Position numbers and translations under genes: made by a program
Notes under the pieces: model-generated
What the model was told of the DNA's origin: nothing
The model's input: only the letters and a program-made list of their open reading frames with translations
Databases searched by the model: none
DNA from: Mycobacteroides saopaulense
GTDB taxonomy: Bacteria > Actinomycetota > Actinomycetes > Mycobacteriales > Mycobacteriaceae
Assembly: GCF_001456355.1 (NCBI RefSeq)
Contig: NZ_CP010271.1
Span: 3,782,001-3,846,000 of the forward strand
DNA length: 64,000 nucleotides
Direction: 5' to 3'
Shown: in pieces, positions 46,019-56,323 of the stretch
How positions within the stretch are numbered: the stretch's first letter is position 1
Layout of the letters: every line of letters starts with the position of its first letter

Positions 46019-47685
46019 TCCTCGTCGACGGCGGTGACCTCACGGCCATAACGCCGCCGGGCCAACTCCCGGTAGCCGCTCATGATCTGGTCTCCGGCTG
46101 GATCCATCCGCAACGGCGGCAACGGCCCGAGGCGGGTGAGCCCACCGTCCGCCTGCACCGGCGGTGCCGCGGCGACGAGCGCCAGCTCTCCCTCGACAGG
46201 AACCGCCGCGGTTGCGGTGGACGCCCACGCGCCGGTGGACAGAACCGACTGCCGATCGCTTACATCGGTGGTGAAAGCACCTCGTGCGCTGTGGTATTCA
46301 ATCAACTCACTAACCAAAGCGGCGTTCTCCCATTCCTTGGCCACCGCGAAGGCGCCCGCCAACAGCGGTGCCGAGACACATCTGGCCCAGCGCATCCTGG
46401 CTCCCGCATCGGAGATGGCATAGCGCACCGCGTCAACCGCCAACGCCGCAGGCACCTTGAGGTCCGCCGCCTGTTGGAGCTTGGACATGGCGCTGCGATA
46501 CGCGGGGCTGTCCCGGTCACAGGACACCGTGCCGGTAGCGGGATCTAGCCCCATGTCGGCAAGCGCATCCGCACGCCAGATGTTGCCCAGCTGATCATCA
46601 AGACGTGCGTACTGCAGCCAGCTGTGCCGCGGATAGGAATCCAACAACTCCCGGGCCTGCGCCACCTTCTCTGCCGCCACCGCGAAGTCGCCACGAAGAA
46701 TTGCGATCCAACTGCGCTGCAAAAGAATTCGATGAATGTGCAGCGGCTTCTCGATCTCCCGCCAGTGCCGCTCGGAATGCCCCCAGCATTCGTCTGCCTC
46801 GTCAAGGGCTCCCATCCGGAACCGGATGAGACCGAAATACAACCAGCTGCGGGACACATCGTGCGCCCGAACATGCTCGGCGATTGCCGGGTAGGCCTGG
46901 TGGACGAGTGCCTGCGTTTCGGCGATATCGCCGTCAGCCCATCGGGCCGCGGCACGTTCCAACTGCGCCCGGGCGGCGGCCAACGGCCAGTCCCGGGCCC
47001 CGGCGCGGGACTCGGCACGCCGCAGCCACGGCTGCGCTTCCTCGAGTCTCCCGGTCTCCACGCAGAACCGGCCGTAGGACAGAGCACCGTTCACGAACAG
47101 ATGGTCGGACTCGGGGTCCCCCTCGCGCGCGTACTCCTCGAGCAGGTCCAGGATCTCGGCCCACACGGGAACCGAATCCGCATACATGTCGTCGTCGCAC
47201 AACCCTCTGGCAATCAGAATCCTGGCGTAACAGACGAGTCTGCGGTGCTCGGCGGTCAAATCCTCGAAATCCCCATCGGTTTCGACGAGCGCGTGCAGGC
47301 TCGCCGAGGCTCCGGTGTGATCACCGTTGGCAGCGGCCAGTCCGGTCGCGAGAAATTCGGCACGCCGCGTGTACCGGCAGATCAGGTGATCAACCTCGCT
47401 GTCGGACATGGTGATCTGCGCCGCAAGATCGGGACGCTGCCCCGATCGAATCTCCCGATAGACGCTCAGGCACTCGCGGATACGTCGGACGCCTTCGACC
47501 ACACCGTCGTACGCGGTCCGCACCAGGTAGATCTCGGCGAGCTGGGCCAGCACCTCGCACGCCAGATCGTCGCGGTCGGACTCCTCGGCCCGAGTCAACA
47601 GCGAGAGCAGGATCTCCTTGGCGCCCTCCTCCTGGGCCGCCAACGCCAGGTGGCGGGCGCGCTCCAGATCGCCGATGATCGTCAC
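46000..47685 (-). CDS. TPR-repeat partner of the CHAT protease
   Basis: A protein of about 561 residues made of helical hairpins spaced like tetratricopeptide repeats (for example YGRFCVETGRLEEAQPWLRRAE, YFGLIRFRMGALDEADECWGHSE, AILRGDFAVAAEKVAQARELL). It overlaps the CHAT gene and likely senses a signal and activates it. The start is uncertain: an in-frame GTG at 47721 lies inside the terminator of lpqH, so GTG 47685 is preferred, although its GGAGGTGA ribosome site overlaps it and a non-standard start just downstream cannot be excluded. Confidence 0.7.
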   Translation of the reverse strand: MTIIGDLERARHLALAAQEEGAKEILLSLLTRAEESDRDDLACEVLAQLAEIYLVRTAYDGVVEGVRRIRECLSVYREIRSGQRPDLAAQITMSDSEVDHLICRYTRRAEFLATGLAAANGDHTGASASLHALVETDGDFEDLTAEHRRLVCYARILIARGLCDDDMYADSVPVWAEILDLLEEYAREGDPESDHLFVNGALSYGRFCVETGRLEEAQPWLRRAESRAGARDWPLAAARAQLERAAARWADGDIAETQALVHQAYPAIAEHVRAHDVSRSWLYFGLIRFRMGALDEADECWGHSERHWREIEKPLHIHRILLQRSWIAILRGDFAVAAEKVAQARELLDSYPRHSWLQYARLDDQLGNIWRADALADMGLDPATGTVSCDRDSPAYRSAMSKLQQAADLKVPAALAVDAVRYAISDAGARMRWARCVSAPLLAGAFAVAKEWENAALVSELIEYHSARGAFTTDVSDRQSVLSTGAWASTATAAVPVEGELALVAAAPPVQADGGLTRLGPLPPLRMDPAGDQIMSGYRELARRRYGREVTAVDEEWSTWP

Positions 47686-47696
47686 CTCCGAATAGT

Positions 47697-47730
47697 AAAA
47701 AGCGGCGGGCGCACTGTGCACGCCCGCCGC
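47697..47730 (-). terminator. Intrinsic terminator of the LpqH-like gene
   Basis: Minus-strand hairpin with 10-base perfect arms (GCGGCGGGCG / CGCCCGCCGC at 47702-47711 and 47721-47730) followed by five T residues. It begins 10 bases after the lpqH-like stop codon, a textbook rho-independent terminator and rare in such clear form in mycobacteria. Confidence 0.85.
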
Positions 47731-47740
47731 CGTCGGGATG

Positions 47741-48205
47741 TCAGCCGCAGCTCACCTTGATGGTGAATGGTTTGGTGATCATCCCGGCCATCGGGTTCTT
47801 GACGTCGGCACCCGAGGCCTCCCCGGTGATGGTGTAGGTCTTACCGTCGACCTTCACGTCGGCAGAGCCGACGCTGGCTCCCATCCCGCTGCTGACCGCC
47901 AGCGCGGCGCCGTCGTACACCAGCCCCAGTGACTGCACCTTCGGGGTTGCCTCGTCGGTCATGACGACGCCCAGGCCCTGCTGGCCGTTGATGGCGGCGC
48001 TGCCCACGTTGATGTTGCCACCCTGCTTGACGCAGGTCACCGACTTCAGATCCAGGCCCGCCAGGTCCTTGCCGTCGACCTTCACCTCGGCGTTGCTGCC
48101 GGAGCTCACCTGCGAACCCCCGCCCGGCTTGTCGGTCGAGCAGCCGACCACCACCGCACCGGCGGCAAGAAGTCCCATGGCGCCCACGATTACTCGATTC
48201 ATCAT
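47741..48205 (-). CDS. lpqH: LpqH-like (19-kDa antigen family) lipoprotein
   Basis: A 154-residue lipoprotein of the LpqH family. Signal peptide VIVGAMGLLAAGAVVVGC with lipobox VVGC at about residue 22, then the family pattern EVKVDGKDLAGLDLKSVTCVKQGGNINVGS and a C-terminal cysteine pairing with the internal one. Known members are abundant, immunogenic envelope lipoproteins. AAGGGA precedes the start. The gene is its own transcription unit, closed by a strong terminator. Several paralogues usually exist, so the symbol marks family only. Confidence 0.8.
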   Translation of the reverse strand: MMNRVIVGAMGLLAAGAVVVGCSTDKPGGGSQVSSGSNAEVKVDGKDLAGLDLKSVTCVKQGGNINVGSAAINGQQGLGVVMTDEATPKVQSLGLVYDGAALAVSSGMGASVGSADVKVDGKTYTITGEASGADVKNPMAGMITKPFTIKVSCG

Positions 48206-48322
48206 TCGTCCCTTCGTTGTCCGTCGCCCCGATGGCTCCGTGATGGCTCAAGTGAAGGCGGAGCGGTCGGCTACCGATCCCAAGAAATCCCGATTACCGC
48301 AGGCAGCGGCCTTCCAGGCACC

Positions 48323-49126
48323 ATGGATACCGTGGCTCCCTCCCCACGCCCACAGGGCACCATCACCCGCGGCACCACGGGGATCAATCGGCTGCGCCGC
48401 AGCGACCGTTGGCTGGTTCATCACCCCGAGGTACGCGCGGCCCTGGCAGGCGCCGCCGATCCCCTGGTCGTGGACGTGGGATACGGGGCCATGCCCAACA
48501 CCACGCTGGAACTGGCCGCCCGGTTGCGGACAGTGCGATCTGACGTACGGGTGACGGGATTGGAAATCGATCCCCAGCGGGTGGTACCGGCGCGTGACGG
48601 AGTCCACTTCGGTCTTGGTGGATTCGAGTTGGCCGGCCTCACACCGATTCTGGTGCGCGCCTTCAACGTGCTGCGCCAGTATCCGGAGCCGGAGGTTACC
48701 CAGGCGTGGGCGGCGATGCGGGCCGGGCTGGCCCCCGGCGGGCTGATCATCGAGGGCACCTGTGACGAACTGGGCCGCCGTTGCGCTTGGCTACTACTCG
48801 ACGCATCCGGCCCCCGCACCCTCACCCTGGCTTGCGATCCCTTCGACATCGAGAAGCCGTCCGATCTGGCCGAGAGGCTGCCGAAAGCCCTTATCCACCA
48901 TAATGTTCCGGGTCAGCCCATTCATGACCTGTTAAGCACAGCCGATCGATGCTGGGCAGCAGCGGCCCCACACGGCGTCTTCGGCCCCCGGGTCCGCTGG
49001 CGCATGATGTTGAAAGCACTGCGCGACAACGGATTTCCTGTTGAGCAGCAGAGGCGTCAAGTTCGTGACTGCATCTTGACGACTCCATGGTCATCAGTGG
49101 CCCCGGTGACCGACCTGCCGCGCTAG
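48323..49126 (+). CDS. Class I SAM-dependent methyltransferase
   Basis: A 267-residue methyltransferase-like protein. The SAM motif I region reads PLVVDVGYGAMPNTTLELAARL (about residues 47-68), motif II VTGLEIDP near 79, and FNVLRQYPEPEVTQAW further on. The motif I GxGxxP variant is unusual. The substrate is unknown. It ends 9 bases before the nitrilase gene on the same strand, so the two may be co-expressed. Confidence 0.7.
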   Translation: MDTVAPSPRPQGTITRGTTGINRLRRSDRWLVHHPEVRAALAGAADPLVVDVGYGAMPNTTLELAARLRTVRSDVRVTGLEIDPQRVVPARDGVHFGLGGFELAGLTPILVRAFNVLRQYPEPEVTQAWAAMRAGLAPGGLIIEGTCDELGRRCAWLLLDASGPRTLTLACDPFDIEKPSDLAERLPKALIHHNVPGQPIHDLLSTADRCWAAAAPHGVFGPRVRWRMMLKALRDNGFPVEQQRRQVRDCILTTPWSSVAPVTDLPR

Positions 49127-49135
49127 GCTGACCCT

Positions 49136-49924
49136 ATGCGGATTGTGTTGGCGCAGATCACCAGCGGTACCGACCCCACCGAGAACCTGGCCACGGTGGC
49201 GGCCACGGTTCGAGACGCTGCGGTGCAAGGCGCCGGCCTGGTGGTGTTCCCGGAGGCCACCATGTGCCGGTTCGGTGTACCGCTGGGCCCGGTCGCACAG
49301 CCGGTGGACGGGCGATGGGCCGACAGCGTCCGCGCGATCGCACAGGAGGCAGGCCTGACCGTCGTCGTCGGCATGTTCACCCCGGCTGCCGACGGACGCG
49401 TCCACAACACCCTGCTGGCCACCGGCCCGGGTGTCGATACGCATTACAACAAGATTCACCTGTACGACGCATTCGGCTTCCGCGAATCGGCGACCGTCGC
49501 ACCCGGTCACGAACCCGTGCTCATCTCGGTCGACGGTGTGGCCGTGGGGCTGACCACCTGCTACGACATCCGCTTTCCGGCCCTCTACACCGATCTGGCA
49601 CGGCGCGGCGCTCAGGTGATCACGGTCAGCGCCTCATGGGCCGCCGGCACCGGCAAATGGGATCAGTGGACACTGCTGGCGCGCGCCCGGGCGGCCGACT
49701 CGACATGCTTCGTGGCGGCCGCCGACCAGGCCCTACCCGCATTGGAGGCACCGGCCCACGGTTCGCCCACGGGAATCGGCGGCAGCCTGCTGGCCTCGCC
49801 GACGGGCGAACTCATCGCCCAGGCCGGTCCCGACCCGGAGCTCATCGTGGCGGATCTGCATCTGGACGCGGTGGAGCAGACCCGCAAGATCTTGCCGGTC
49901 CTTAACCCGTCCTCAGCCGAGTAA
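49136..49924 (+). CDS. Nitrilase-superfamily amidohydrolase (Rv0480c-like)
   Basis: A 262-residue carbon-nitrogen hydrolase. The catalytic triad is visible: Glu in VVFPEATMC (about residue 42), Lys in YNKIHLYDAFG (about 109) and Cys in VGLTTCYDIRFP (about 143). Relatives hydrolyse deaminated glutathione, omega-amides or related amides. The position matches Rv0480c of M. tuberculosis. The following LmeA-like gene begins 15 bases later. Confidence 0.85.
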   Translation: MRIVLAQITSGTDPTENLATVAATVRDAAVQGAGLVVFPEATMCRFGVPLGPVAQPVDGRWADSVRAIAQEAGLTVVVGMFTPAADGRVHNTLLATGPGVDTHYNKIHLYDAFGFRESATVAPGHEPVLISVDGVAVGLTTCYDIRFPALYTDLARRGAQVITVSASWAAGTGKWDQWTLLARARAADSTCFVAAADQALPALEAPAHGSPTGIGGSLLASPTGELIAQAGPDPELIVADLHLDAVEQTRKILPVLNPSSAE

Positions 49925-49939
49925 GGCACAATCGCGCGG

Positions 49940-50881
49940 GTGACGACACCGCCTCAGCCGCCGCTCGGCCCACCCGGATCGACACCTCCTGAGCCTTCGC
50001 CATGGCAACCACCGGCGCAGCAGGTTCCGCCGACGGTGCCGGAACAGCAGCCGCCCACCCTGCAGAGTCCGGTGACACCGCCTCCGGACGAGCCGTCGGC
50101 CACCACCACTGCCGGCGAGCCCGCGGAGCCTGCCGCGCCCAAGAAGAGCCGCGACTACAAGTCCCTGGTGCTCATCGGCGTCATCGTCGTCGCCGTGTTC
50201 CTGGCTGCCGTGCTCGGCATCGAGCTGTACGCGCGCCAGCGCACCAGCACCGAGGTCAACGCGGCCACATCGTGCCTGGTTCAGGATGGCGCGACCGCAT
50301 CCTTCGGCCCGACGCCGCTGGTGCTTCAGTACCTCGGTGATCACATCGACAAGCTGACGATCAGGACCGCGGGCAATCAGATCGCGCAGGCCAAGAAGAT
50401 GGCCGTCGCCATCACGGTGCGTGACGTCTCCCTGAAGAAGACCGCCGATTCGCTCGGCACGATCGGCCGCCTCGACGTCGAGGTGTCCTGGCCGACCGCC
50501 GGCATCACCGAAAGTGCCCGCGAGCTGGTGCCGGGAATGCTCGGTTCATTGGTCGGCGACGCGACCACCAACGAGTCGACCGGCGAGGTGACCCTCACCG
50601 CCGCCGGCGGACTGGCCCAGATCACCACCAAACCCGTCATCAAGGACGGCATGGTGACCCTGCAGTCCGAGAACGTGTCGGCGTTCATCGGTCTGCCCCG
50701 CGAAATCATCCAGCCGGCACTGGACACCTTCTCCAAGGGACTCGTCGGCGGCGAATACCCGATGGGACTCAAGGCCCAAGAGGTGAAGGTCACCAACGAC
50801 GGCATCACGGTGAAACTGTCGAGCACCAACCAGCCGATGAAGCCGGTCGAGAATCCCTGCTTGCAGAACCTGAGTTTTTAA
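49940..50881 (+). CDS. LmeA-like (DUF2993) membrane-anchored phospholipid-binding protein
   Basis: A 313-residue protein starting at GTG. The first 70 residues are Pro/Gln-rich and cytoplasmic, then one transmembrane helix ([24 protein letters not shown], about 74-97), then an extracytoplasmic DUF2993 domain. LmeA is a periplasmic phospholipid-binding protein needed for lipomannan maturation; this one corresponds to Rv0479c. Its stop overlaps the convergent deoC stop. Confidence 0.75.
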   Translation: MTTPPQPPLGPPGSTPPEPSPWQPPAQQVPPTVPEQQPPTLQSPVTPPPDEPSATTTAGEPAEPAAPKKSRDYKSLVLIGVIVVAVFLAAVLGIELYARQRTSTEVNAATSCLVQDGATASFGPTPLVLQYLGDHIDKLTIRTAGNQIAQAKKMAVAITVRDVSLKKTADSLGTIGRLDVEVSWPTAGITESARELVPGMLGSLVGDATTNESTGEVTLTAAGGLAQITTKPVIKDGMVTLQSENVSAFIGLPREIIQPALDTFSKGLVGGEYPMGLKAQEVKVTNDGITVKLSSTNQPMKPVENPCLQNLSF

Positions 50882-51594
50882 ACCGGAAACCCGTCCAGGA
50901 CGGCCCGGCTACTCGAGAGGCCCAGACGCGTGGCACCGGCATCGAGCATGGCCGCGGCGTCGTGTGCCGTGCGGATTCCGCCGCTCGCCTTGACCTGAAG
51001 CCGATCGCCTACGGTCTCTGCCATGATTCGCACGGCCTCGACCGTCGCTCCCCCGGATGGGTGAAATCCGGTGGAGGTCTTCACGAAATCGGCTCCGGCG
51101 GCCTCACTGACCCGACATGCCTGACGGACCGCCTCGGCACCGGAGCGTTCCAACAGTACCGCCGATTCGATGATGACCTTCAAGGTCGCCGACGGGGCCG
51201 CGCGCCGCACGGCCTCGATATCGGCCTGCACGGACGCGAAGTCTCCGGCCACCGCAGCACCCACGTCGATCACCATGTCGATCTCGGTCGCTCCTGCCGC
51301 GACGGCGAGAGCGGCCTCATGCGCTTTGATGGACGAAAGATGTTTCCCCGACGGGAATCCCACCACCGCCGCGACGATCAGGCCTGCACCTCCTTCGGGC
51401 AGGTCCACCGGCAGCATCGACGGAGACACGCACACCGCCAACACCCCGAGGTCGGCAGCCTCCGCGATCAGCGACCGTACGTCCTCGGGAGTTGCCTCGG
51501 GCTTGAGCAACGTGTGGTCGATGAGCGCGGCTACCTCACCGCGGGCGGGCCAAACCGCCGGTCTGCCTGCCGATTCCGTCATGGGCTCAGTCAT
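50878..51594 (-). CDS. deoC: Deoxyribose-phosphate aldolase DeoC
   Basis: A 238-residue class I aldolase cleaving 2-deoxyribose-5-phosphate to glyceraldehyde-3-phosphate and acetaldehyde. [15 protein letters not shown], the active-site FVKTSTGF (Schiff-base Lys near residue 174) and [26 protein letters not shown] are characteristic. Met at 51594 is preferred; Met at 51615 would overlap the divergent gene. No ribosome-binding site is obvious, so a leaderless transcript is possible. Confidence 0.9.
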   Translation of the reverse strand: MTEPMTESAGRPAVWPARGEVAALIDHTLLKPEATPEDVRSLIAEAADLGVLAVCVSPSMLPVDLPEGGAGLIVAAVVGFPSGKHLSSIKAHEAALAVAAGATEIDMVIDVGAAVAGDFASVQADIEAVRRAAPSATLKVIIESAVLLERSGAEAVRQACRVSEAAGADFVKTSTGFHPSGGATVEAVRIMAETVGDRLQVKASGGIRTAHDAAAMLDAGATRLGLSSSRAVLDGFPV

Positions 51595-51613
51595 AGGGGC
51601 TAGCGTCGCATAC

Positions 51614-52432
51614 ATGACCTCACAGCATGAGCGTGCGGTAGCGTTCGCGGCTCTTCATCAGTCCGGTGCGTTCGTGGTCCCCAACCCGTGGGATGCCGGG
51701 AGTGCCCGCATCCTGACCGGCTTCGGCTTCTCTGCCCTGGCCACCACCAGCGCCGGATTGGCCTTCGCGCTGGGACGTCGCGACGGTGCCAATCTGGTCA
51801 GCCACGCGGAGACGCTGGCCAATGCCTCCGATATCGCGGCGGCAACCCATCTCCCGGTTTCGGCAGATCTGGAAAACGGTGGGCCCACCATCGGAGACAT
51901 CGCCATGACCATCCGGGAGGCGGCGGCCTCCGGGCTTGTCGGCGGATCCATCGAGGACACCACCGGGGATCCCCATGCACCGATCTTCCCGGTCGCCGAG
52001 GCGGTGGACCGAATCACTGCCGCGGTACACACGGTGCGTGATTTGCCCTTCCCTTTCACGCTGACGGCGCGCGCCGAGAACTTCCTGTACGGCAGAACGG
52101 ATCTGGCGGACACCATCGCCCGGCTGACCGCGTATGCCGAGGCGGGAGCCGACGTGGTGTACGCACCGGGTCTGCCCGATGCCGACGCCGTCCGTGCGGT
52201 CTGCACCGCAGTGGACCGCCCGGTGAACCTGCTCGCCGCGGGGTTTGTGCTGAATCACTCGGTCCAGGAGATCGCGCAGTGGGGTGTGCGCCGGATCAGC
52301 CTCGGATCCGCCATGGCGCGGGCGGCGCTAGGGGCTTTCGTGGAGGGCACACGGGAGATCGCCCAGCACGGCACGTTCGGATTCGCGTCACGCGCCATCG
52401 GATACGCGGATGCCAACGCTCTGTTCCCCTAG
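51614..52432 (+). CDS. Isocitrate lyase/PEP mutase-family protein
   Basis: A 272-residue member of the isocitrate lyase/phosphoenolpyruvate mutase superfamily. Signature segments are [33 protein letters not shown] (metal-site Asp/Glu) and [10 protein letters not shown]. Members include oxaloacetate decarboxylases, phosphonopyruvate and 2-methylisocitrate enzymes; the exact reaction is not deducible. The start is 20 bases from the divergent deoC start. Confidence 0.8.
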   Translation: MTSQHERAVAFAALHQSGAFVVPNPWDAGSARILTGFGFSALATTSAGLAFALGRRDGANLVSHAETLANASDIAAATHLPVSADLENGGPTIGDIAMTIREAAASGLVGGSIEDTTGDPHAPIFPVAEAVDRITAAVHTVRDLPFPFTLTARAENFLYGRTDLADTIARLTAYAEAGADVVYAPGLPDADAVRAVCTAVDRPVNLLAAGFVLNHSVQEIAQWGVRRISLGSAMARAALGAFVEGTREIAQHGTFGFASRAIGYADANALFP

Positions 52433-52474
52433 ACCGTCGGGGGCGCAACCTGCGTGGAGCACACAGGTTGCGCA

Positions 52475-52493
52475 GTTGGATAGCCTATCCTTA
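52475..52493. promoter_or_regulatory. IdeR-type iron box before mbtK
   Basis: GTTGGATAGCCTATCCTTA, with the symmetric core GGATAG-C-CTATCC; about 13 of 19 positions fit the IdeR/DtxR consensus TTAGGTTAGGCTAACCTAA. It ends 6 bases before the mbtK ATG, where a bound repressor would block transcription start. Confidence 0.6.
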
Positions 52494-52498
52494 TATGC

Positions 52499-53113
52499 AT
52501 GGAACGCCCCTGGCCAGTGCTCTACCGTCATGTCGCCCCCGACCCCTCGGTGCCTGCACCTCCCGCGGCCACGCTCCCCAGCCCGTTCGGTTTGAGGCTG
52601 GTCGATCCGGACAGCGACGACACGGCGCTCATCGCCCGGTGGATGCGTCAGCCGGCATTGGTCAACGGCTGGGAACAGGACTGGCCGGACGCACGCTGGT
52701 ACGACCAGCTCAAGGCCCAGGTTGAGAGCACCTATTCGCATCCTTACCTGGTGCTGTTTCGCGATGAGCCCGTCGGCTACTTGGAGTTCTATCGCGCGGC
52801 CCAGGATTCAATCGGCTCCACGTACGACGCGGACCCCTACGACCTCGGAATACACGGCGCGATCGCCAACCAGGCCATGGCCAGCAAGGGCTTCATGGTG
52901 ATGATCCTGCCCAAGATCATCAAGAGCTTCTTCGAGCTGGAGCCGCAATGTAAGCGGGTCATGTTCGACCCCGAATACCAGAATTTCGAAACCCGCCGAG
53001 TGTTCGAACACATCGGTTGCGTGTTTCTCGGAGAGCACCAGATGCCCAACCGCAGGATGGCGTTGTACACCACCCCGCGGACCCCGGCCGATGTACCCGG
53101 GCAGCCGGCCTAG
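52499..53113 (+). CDS. mbtK: Mycobactin lysine N-acyltransferase MbtK
   Basis: A 204-residue GNAT-fold siderophore acyltransferase, attaching the long acyl chain to the N6 of (hydroxy)lysine in mycobactin. The likely catalytic His is in [11 protein letters not shown] and Asp in [13 protein letters not shown], the sites known from Rv1347c. It is convergent with mbtN, the stops sharing CTAG, as in M. tuberculosis. An iron box sits directly upstream, so expression should rise in iron limitation. Confidence 0.9.
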   Translation: MERPWPVLYRHVAPDPSVPAPPAATLPSPFGLRLVDPDSDDTALIARWMRQPALVNGWEQDWPDARWYDQLKAQVESTYSHPYLVLFRDEPVGYLEFYRAAQDSIGSTYDADPYDLGIHGAIANQAMASKGFMVMILPKIIKSFFELEPQCKRVMFDPEYQNFETRRVFEHIGCVFLGEHQMPNRRMALYTTPRTPADVPGQPA

Positions 53114-54285
53114 CCGCCCAAGGAGCGGTAGCCCTCCATATCGGGCTTCAGCGCGGCGGCGACGAACTCCCAGAGGGTCTCGTCGGTTCCGCCACCCACC
53201 CGGGCCAGTTTCATATCGCGCCACCAGCGCCCGACCGGGGTCTCGTCGGTCAGGTATCCCGAGCCGCCGAAGATATGAAGGCATTCGGAGAGCACCTCTT
53301 CGCCAAGCCGGGCAGCCGTCACCTTCGCCGCGGCCGCCGTGCGCAGATTCATCTCGCCCGTCGCGGCGATACCTTCGAGCGAGTAGCGCATCATGTCGAC
53401 GCGGGACTGCAGATCGGCGACGCGCAGCCGCAATGCCTGGTGCCCCAGGAGTGTGCTGCCGAACTGCACCCGCTCCGTCATGCGGGCGATCGTGATCCCG
53501 AGAGCCTTTTCGCAGAGCGCCACCACCTGAGCCGCGATGCCGAGCCGCTCGTGGGACAGGCCCCAGCTGATGGCGGCAAGTCCCGCGCCCGGGCGGGCGA
53601 TCAGCGCGTCGGCGGGAACCCACGTGTCGATGTCGATCGGCGCGGTATCCAGCGGTCCCGCGCTCAGCTTGCGGTAGCGCTCGTGCACCACCACCTGAGC
53701 GGTCGGCACCAACAACAGCATCACGTTGCCGTGCTTGCCCGCGGCATCACCGTCGGCACTGCGAGCGACGACGACGATGTGATCGGAGATCGGGCCGAGC
53801 GACACGAATTTCTTGCTGCCCCGCACGTGGTAGCCGCCGTCGACGCCGTGGACCAGGGTCTCCGAAATCTGGAGATCAGAACCGCCTGCCTCCTCGGATG
53901 CCCCGATACACAGCACCGCCTGGCCACGGATGGCCTGCTCGGTGATCGCACGTAGGTAGTCGGTGCGACCAAACCGGCGCAGGATGGAAATCGCGGAATC
54001 GTGCAGGCTCGCGCCGATGCTGATCCCGATCGAACCGAGATCGCCCAGCGCGAATCCCAACGACACGAGCTTCGCCACATCGGGCAGCGGACCCGAGGCC
54101 CATTTGTCGGCGAGTACACCGCCACGGCCGAAGCGCTCGATGAGGGCGCGGGGGAAGCGCTCGGTCTCCTCGGCCTCCGCCACCCACGACCTCACCTCGT
54201 CGTCGATGACCGAGTCGAGCAGCGCGCGAAAACCTTCGGCAGACAACGCAGCCACGGTCTGAGGCTCCTGGTCGGCCAGGGTCAT
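53110..54285 (-). CDS. mbtN: Acyl-ACP dehydrogenase MbtN
   Basis: A 391-residue acyl-CoA dehydrogenase-fold flavoprotein that introduces the cis double bond in the mycobactin acyl chain while on MbtL. Family features include [16 protein letters not shown] (FAD/substrate region), [12 protein letters not shown], and a C-terminal [21 protein letters not shown]. The start overlaps the mbtM stop (ATGA). Operon order mbtL-mbtM-mbtN is the same as in M. tuberculosis. Confidence 0.9.
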   Translation of the reverse strand: MTLADQEPQTVAALSAEGFRALLDSVIDDEVRSWVAEAEETERFPRALIERFGRGGVLADKWASGPLPDVAKLVSLGFALGDLGSIGISIGASLHDSAISILRRFGRTDYLRAITEQAIRGQAVLCIGASEEAGGSDLQISETLVHGVDGGYHVRGSKKFVSLGPISDHIVVVARSADGDAAGKHGNVMLLLVPTAQVVVHERYRKLSAGPLDTAPIDIDTWVPADALIARPGAGLAAISWGLSHERLGIAAQVVALCEKALGITIARMTERVQFGSTLLGHQALRLRVADLQSRVDMMRYSLEGIAATGEMNLRTAAAAKVTAARLGEEVLSECLHIFGGSGYLTDETPVGRWWRDMKLARVGGGTDETLWEFVAAALKPDMEGYRSLGG

Positions 54286-55931
54286 CGCAGGCCTCCGCCC
54301 GTCTCGATGAGACGCTTGACTTCAAGACGCCGCAGCTTGCCCGACGTCGTGATGGGCAGGTCGCCGGGAGTCACGAAAACGACCTCGGAGGGCACCACCC
54401 CGCAGTCGGCGGTCACCCGCTGAACCACCTGTCGGCGCGCGGCGTCGAAGTCGGTGCCCTTGTACTCGACGGCCAACGCCAGCCTGGGGCGAACGCCACC
54501 TTCGTCGAGTCCCACCGCGGCGACTCTTCCGGCCCGCACGCCCTCGACCGAGGCCGCCGCCCGCTCGACGTCGATGGGGTACACATTGCGGCCGGCAAGA
54601 ACGATGAGTTCCTTGAACCGGCCGACGATGACCAGATCGCCGTCGTGAAAATAGCCCAGATCGCCGGTGTTGAACCATTCGTCTTTGTCGATCGGCGGGC
54701 TACCCAGATAACCATTCATCATGCAGGCGCCCTTGATCTCGACCCGCCCCACATCCCGGCCGCTGATCGCCGGTACCTCGCGCTCGGCAGGCACCACCCG
54801 GACCTCCATGCCGTCGAACGCGGAGCCGACCAGTGCGTACCTACGGGGGGCCTGACCACCATCGGGGGTAGCGACGAGAACGTCATCGGATCTGGCGCCG
54901 ACACCGGGATGGGTCATCGTCACGACGCACGTGCCCTCGGCCAGGCCCCAGGCCGCCACGGCCGCACCCGGTGAGAAGCCATGCGGAGTCGCCGCCGTCA
55001 GGAAGCGCTCGAAACCGTCACAGTTGATCAGCTCGGCCGCGCTGACGGCCGCACGCAACTTGCCCAGGTCGACGCCGCGATCGATCTTGCCGGCGTACCG
55101 GCCGATGATGTCGTAGGCGAAGTTCGGGGCCATCAGATATGTCGCGCCGCTTTCACTGAGCCAGTCCAGCCACCTGATGGGCGAGGCCGCAAAAGCGCTG
55201 TTCGGCGCCAACCAGAGTGGCATTCCCGTCCACAGCGAAGCCAGCAATGTAATCAGGCCCATGTCGTGGTACAGCGGCAGCCAGCTACAGGTCAGGTCTT
55301 CTCCGCTCAGGCGCGCACGGCTGACCATCGCGCTGACGTTGCTCATCACGGCACCGCGGGAAAGCACAGCGGTCTTCGGGCTGCCCGTGGAACCGGACGA
55401 GTTCTGCAGCACCGCCGCAGTGGTCTCATCCCCGTTCTGTACGGGTGTGAACGACTGCGGCCGCGGTTTCGCACCGATATCCGCGACATCCTCGAGCCGG
55501 ATGCTCGTCGGCACGGCCCGCAGCTGTTCCAGCTCCCGGCCGTGGCTGTAGATCGTGCGGACACCGATGGCCGCGCAGCGCTCCAGGGTCGTGTGCGCCC
55601 ACCGATCCAGATCGGCTCCGCGCACCAGACCCGGGAAGAAGGACACACTCGTGCCCGCCAGCCAGGCTCCCTGGACACTGGCCACCAGGTCGACGGTGGG
55701 ATTGCCGATCAGACCCAGCGCGCCCACGGGCCCGTTCGCGGCATTTTCGAGCAGGTCGACGGCCACGGTCTCTGCCCGGGCGTGCACCTCGGCCCATGGA
55801 TACCGAGTCCATTCCCGAGTCGCGCCGTCCATGATCACCAGATCGGCGGACGAGGACAGCAGCGCCTGGGAAACCTTCGCCGCCAATGCATTGCCTTGCA
55901 CCGCATCAACATTCGTTGTGATAGTTGTCAT
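54282..55931 (-). CDS. mbtM: Long-chain fatty-acyl-AMP ligase MbtM
   Basis: A 549-residue fatty acyl-AMP ligase that activates fatty acids and loads them on the carrier MbtL. The P-loop is [18 protein letters not shown] (about residues 175-192), with [32 protein letters not shown] near the C-terminus. ATG 55931 gives a normal N-terminus and leaves 31 bases to mbtL; the longer in-frame start at 55973 would overlap mbtL. Confidence 0.9.
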   Translation of the reverse strand: MTTITTNVDAVQGNALAAKVSQALLSSSADLVIMDGATREWTRYPWAEVHARAETVAVDLLENAANGPVGALGLIGNPTVDLVASVQGAWLAGTSVSFFPGLVRGADLDRWAHTTLERCAAIGVRTIYSHGRELEQLRAVPTSIRLEDVADIGAKPRPQSFTPVQNGDETTAAVLQNSSGSTGSPKTAVLSRGAVMSNVSAMVSRARLSGEDLTCSWLPLYHDMGLITLLASLWTGMPLWLAPNSAFAASPIRWLDWLSESGATYLMAPNFAYDIIGRYAGKIDRGVDLGKLRAAVSAAELINCDGFERFLTAATPHGFSPGAAVAAWGLAEGTCVVTMTHPGVGARSDDVLVATPDGGQAPRRYALVGSAFDGMEVRVVPAEREVPAISGRDVGRVEIKGACMMNGYLGSPPIDKDEWFNTGDLGYFHDGDLVIVGRFKELIVLAGRNVYPIDVERAAASVEGVRAGRVAAVGLDEGGVRPRLALAVEYKGTDFDAARRQVVQRVTADCGVVPSEVVFVTPGDLPITTSGKLRRLEVKRLIETGGGLR

Positions 55932-55962
55932 GAGACTCTCCCGCCTTCTGGTCCGCAAGCTT

Positions 55963-56244
55963 CTATTCGGCAACCGGAAGCGCGCTGGCCGCTTCCGGCG
56001 CCTCCTTGGCCTGCCCGGCCGAGACGATGTCGACGAGGTCTCCGAAGGAGTCGCACACCAGCAGCTGGTCCTCGGTGAGCGTGACGCCGAACTGTTCTTC
56101 GATGAGCACGAGGCCGAGCGCGAATCCCACCGAGTCCAGTCCGAGATCGTCGATCAAGAGCTTGTCCCGGGTGATCTCGTTCGCGCTGACCGCGAGCTCC
56201 CCGCGCAGGATCTTCTCTAGCTTCTCGGCGACATCGGTCGACAT
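55963..56244 (-). CDS. mbtL: Acyl carrier protein MbtL
   Basis: A 93-residue acyl carrier protein. The phosphopantetheine Ser lies in LGLDSVGFALG (about residue 41). It carries the acyl chain between MbtM, MbtN and MbtK. AAGGAG lies upstream of ATG 56244. An iron box at 56324-56342 controls the presumed mbtL-M-N transcript. Confidence 0.9.
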   Translation of the reverse strand: MSTDVAEKLEKILRGELAVSANEITRDKLLIDDLGLDSVGFALGLVLIEEQFGVTLTEDQLLVCDSFGDLVDIVSAGQAKEAPEAASALPVAE

Positions 56245-56323
56245 GGTGAGTGGTCTCCTTGTGGCTCGATACAGGTGGGCGTGAGGGCACCGGTGCCCCG
56301 CGCAACCGACTATACAATCGACA

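Noticed and set aside
46624..47760. A 378-codon plus-strand frame opposite the TPR gene
   Set aside because: It runs through the LpqH terminator and has no motif; the TPR pattern on the other strand is convincing.
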